This document shows positions 4,701 to 6,410 of a DNA stretch of 6,410 nucleotides, piece by piece. Every line of letters begins with the position of its first letter. The first letter of the stretch is position 1. The stretch is from assembly GCA_017448375.1 (NCBI GenBank), contig JAFSLR010000010.1, positions 1 through 6,410 on the forward strand, given 5' to 3'. The notes beneath the pieces are model-generated. The model did not search any database and had not been told where the DNA came from. It was given only the letters and a program-made list of their open reading frames with translations. A program made the translations under genes and the position numbers. This DNA comes from Synergistaceae bacterium. GTDB lineage: Bacteria; Synergistota; Synergistia; Synergistales; Aminobacteriaceae.

Positions 4701-6332
4701 TCATATCTCCCAACTTCTTTGATTGGCGATCTGTTCTTCTATAAAATCCTCAGGAGCGGCCATGTGCCAATCTATTGTTTTTCCGTTGTATTTTGTAGAG
4801 AATTGGTGTTCATTGAAGAGAGCTTCAGGGTCAGGGAAGAGTTCAAGGGCAGGTAGGTCTCCCAGTAACTGAACAGTAAGTTGCTTGAATAGTTCAGGTT
4901 TGACATAATCAGGCTTTTCTTTTTCTATAGGACATAGAACGCCCTGTGGAATGTTGTCATTGACGCGCTGGATAGTTCCTTTTGTAGCAATTAAGCAAAA
5001 TTCAACGTTCTCGCGAGTCAAGTCGCCAGATTGACCGAGATAATAAGATTGTTGTCCGTTATCATCTTCAGTTGTTTTAACCCAAACGAAAGCAATTTTT
5101 TCGTTTGAGAAGCCCCATTGTTTTATAACCTCTTTAGCTTCATGAAGGCGAGGTGCGTTTACCCACATGAGTAAGGCGCAATTTTCCTCAGCGACGCGCC
5201 CCACAGGCAACGTGAGTAGTTCATCTGTAGATTGATAACTATCCCAATCTGGCTCAGCGTAGATTATGTTGTAGCGTAGGTCTGTTTTGTAGATACTGAT
5301 TCTTGAATACTCTTCATATTGATTATATTCTTCAAATACATCACGTTCATCGTCGTCATAATCGTTAGGGTTGCTTTCTTCCTCATAATCATGCAGATCA
5401 TACTGTGTAGCGCGTTCATAGTGTTGCTTGTTTTGCGATGGTTGCAAAGTCTCATTGTCTGAATGCTCGCTAACTTCATCCTGCTGAAGTTGTTCGGGTA
5501 TCTCCTTATGCTGTGTCTGTGCCTCTTGTGTAGTAGAGACTTCCTTCGGTTGCTTCTCTTCATTCATGGTTGCAGGATTAGCCTCATGCTGAACGTTTAG
5601 CTCCTCACTGCGGAATAAAGCCTCAGAGGTAGTTGATTGAGGCGATACATCATCGGCAATGTTTGCAGGAGTATCAGTTTTTGGCTTTCTGTTACGAGAT
5701 TTGACTTCAGCAATGACGGACTTAGCAGGTTCGCCCTGTTGAATACGTTGAGCAATCTCAGTCTGTTGAGGCACAGGAAGTTTAGTAATCTCATAAGCTG
5801 CATGGATAGAAATTTGATTATTGCGAGCGGCATTGACGATGGTGGTAGGAGCATGGTCGAGAACTTTAGTAGCGTGTTCGTATGTAGAGCCAGATACCCC
5901 AGCGAGAGTGCCTAACTCATCGCGGGATTGTTTCCGAGATTTTTGCCCCTCAGGTAAATTTACCTTAGGGTCAGCTTTTCCAGCGAGCATTCTCTGTTCA
6001 GCCTGAGCCTTGACGGCCTCTTCGTATTTACGAACAATCTCAACGCGCTGAAATTCACTAAGGTTGCGCCTACCTAACTGATTTTGAATCATCCATAAGA
6101 TGACCTCATCGCGCGAGGCGAACTCCTTTTGAACGGTCTGAAAGTCGATTTTGTGTTTCTTGCAAATTTTGAATCTGTGATGACCGTCAATGATGATGCC
6201 GTTCCAAGTGATAATAGGGTCGCGGCAGCCTTCAGCGAGAATGCTTTGCTCCAGGCATGTGTATTCGTCATCAGTCAGAGGCGGAATGAGACTCTCAAAA
6301 TCGTTGTCAACCTGTAGCTCTTGTGTACTCAT
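4701..6332 (-). CDS. ParB-like domain fused to a degenerate MT-A70-type methyltransferase domain
   Basis: The product is 543 residues from the ATG at 6332, served by AAAAGGAG (6352-6345) 12 bases upstream. A TTG eight codons earlier has no ribosome binding site. Residues about 10-100 are a ParB/sulfiredoxin-like domain with IIIDGHHRF (46-54) and NQLGRRNLSEFQR (84-96). Residues about 135-185 look like a helix-turn-helix (LGTLAGVSGSTYEHATKVL). Residues about 215-345 are a low-complexity linker rich in Gln, Glu, Asp and Asn. Residues about 345-525 resemble MT-A70 N6-adenine methyltransferases: YNIIYAEPDW, then ALLMWVNAPRLHEA, IAFVWVKT, VEFCLIATKG, KPD (473-475) and LELF (496-499). ParB/MT-A70 fusions are known in phages and plasmids. 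The catalytic DPPW reads EPDW (360-363), and the usual Arg after ELF-x is Asp (D501), so activity is doubtful. No ParA gene is visible. Binding DNA as a regulator or partition factor is an alternative role. It converges on the primase-helicase gene with a 106-base gap. Confidence 0.85.
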   Translation of the reverse strand: MSTQELQVDNDFESLIPPLTDDEYTCLEQSILAEGCRDPIITWNGIIIDGHHRFKICKKHKIDFQTVQKEFASRDEVILWMIQNQLGRRNLSEFQRVEIVRKYEEAVKAQAEQRMLAGKADPKVNLPEGQKSRKQSRDELGTLAGVSGSTYEHATKVLDHAPTTIVNAARNNQISIHAAYEITKLPVPQQTEIAQRIQQGEPAKSVIAEVKSRNRKPKTDTPANIADDVSPQSTTSEALFRSEELNVQHEANPATMNEEKQPKEVSTTQEAQTQHKEIPEQLQQDEVSEHSDNETLQPSQNKQHYERATQYDLHDYEEESNPNDYDDDERDVFEEYNQYEEYSRISIYKTDLRYNIIYAEPDWDSYQSTDELLTLPVGRVAEENCALLMWVNAPRLHEAKEVIKQWGFSNEKIAFVWVKTTEDDNGQQSYYLGQSGDLTRENVEFCLIATKGTIQRVNDNIPQGVLCPIEKEKPDYVKPELFKQLTVQLLGDLPALELFPDPEALFNEHQFSTKYNGKTIDWHMAAPEDFIEEQIANQRSWEI

Positions 6333-6370
6333 GGCGCGTAATCGCTCCTTTTGCAAAATTCAGGGAGGAG

Positions 6371-6399
6371 ATTTTAACATGTCGGAAGGTGTAAATCAA
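6371..6399 (-). promoter_or_regulatory. promoter of the ParB/MT-A70 gene
   Basis: On the minus strand TTGATT (6399-6394) and TAAAAT (6376-6371) are spaced by 17 bp, with TG one base before the -10 (extended -10). The start would fall near 6364, giving a leader of about 32 bases that contains the Shine-Dalgarno at 6352-6345. This supports the ATG at 6332 over the upstream TTG. Confidence 0.6.
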
Positions 6400-6410
6400 T
6401 ATCGGTAACG

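Noticed and set aside
6332..6356. TTG start at 6356 for the ParB/MT-A70 gene
   Set aside because: No ribosome site precedes it and it would lie about eight bases after the predicted transcription start, whereas the AAAAGGAG sits between it and the ATG.
6363..6408. GGGAGGAG followed by ATG and nine codons on the plus strand at the right edge
   Set aside because: It would give only a nine-residue peptide and lies within the promoter and leader of the minus-strand gene; a leader peptide cannot be supported.

Overview
The window reads as the replication region of an extrachromosomal element, either a theta-replicating plasmid or a phage-plasmid, from a low-to-mid GC Gram-positive-type bacterium (Bacillota, possibly Negativicutes or Clostridia). 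The host guess rests on strong purine-rich Shine-Dalgarno sites (GAGGAGG, AAAAGGAG), a TTG start and the protein families present. No taxonomic marker is in view. No mobile element, tRNA, rRNA or CRISPR array was found.

Layout: 2-517 is the 3' end of an unrecognised gene whose start lies outside the window. 564-1922 encodes a 452-residue protein that looks like a twin winged-helix replication initiator (Rep) with a long Gln/Asn-rich N-terminal extension. 1923-2704 is non-coding and packed with origin structure: five identical 19-bp iterons (one alone at 1951, four tandem at 22-bp spacing from 2158), a 12-bp inverted repeat, a DnaA-box-like site, AT-rich 9-bp repeats that look like an unwinding element, a GC-rich hairpin, two further short repeat families, and a promoter with an overlapping dyad. 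2705-4594 encodes a primase-polymerase fused to a DnaB-like helicase. Convergent to it, 6332-4701 on the minus strand encodes a ParB-like domain joined by an acidic linker to an MT-A70-type methyltransferase domain with altered catalytic motifs; its promoter lies at the right edge.

How it fits together (inference): Rep binds the iterons, the adjacent AT-rich repeats open, and the primase-helicase loads to prime and unwind. Strand composition supports this: the plus strand is C-rich left of the origin and G-rich to the right, whatever the coding strand. That is what a bidirectional origin in this gap would leave behind. The ParB/MT-A70 protein may act in DNA binding, regulation or partition rather than methylation, because its DPPW-type motif reads EPDW.
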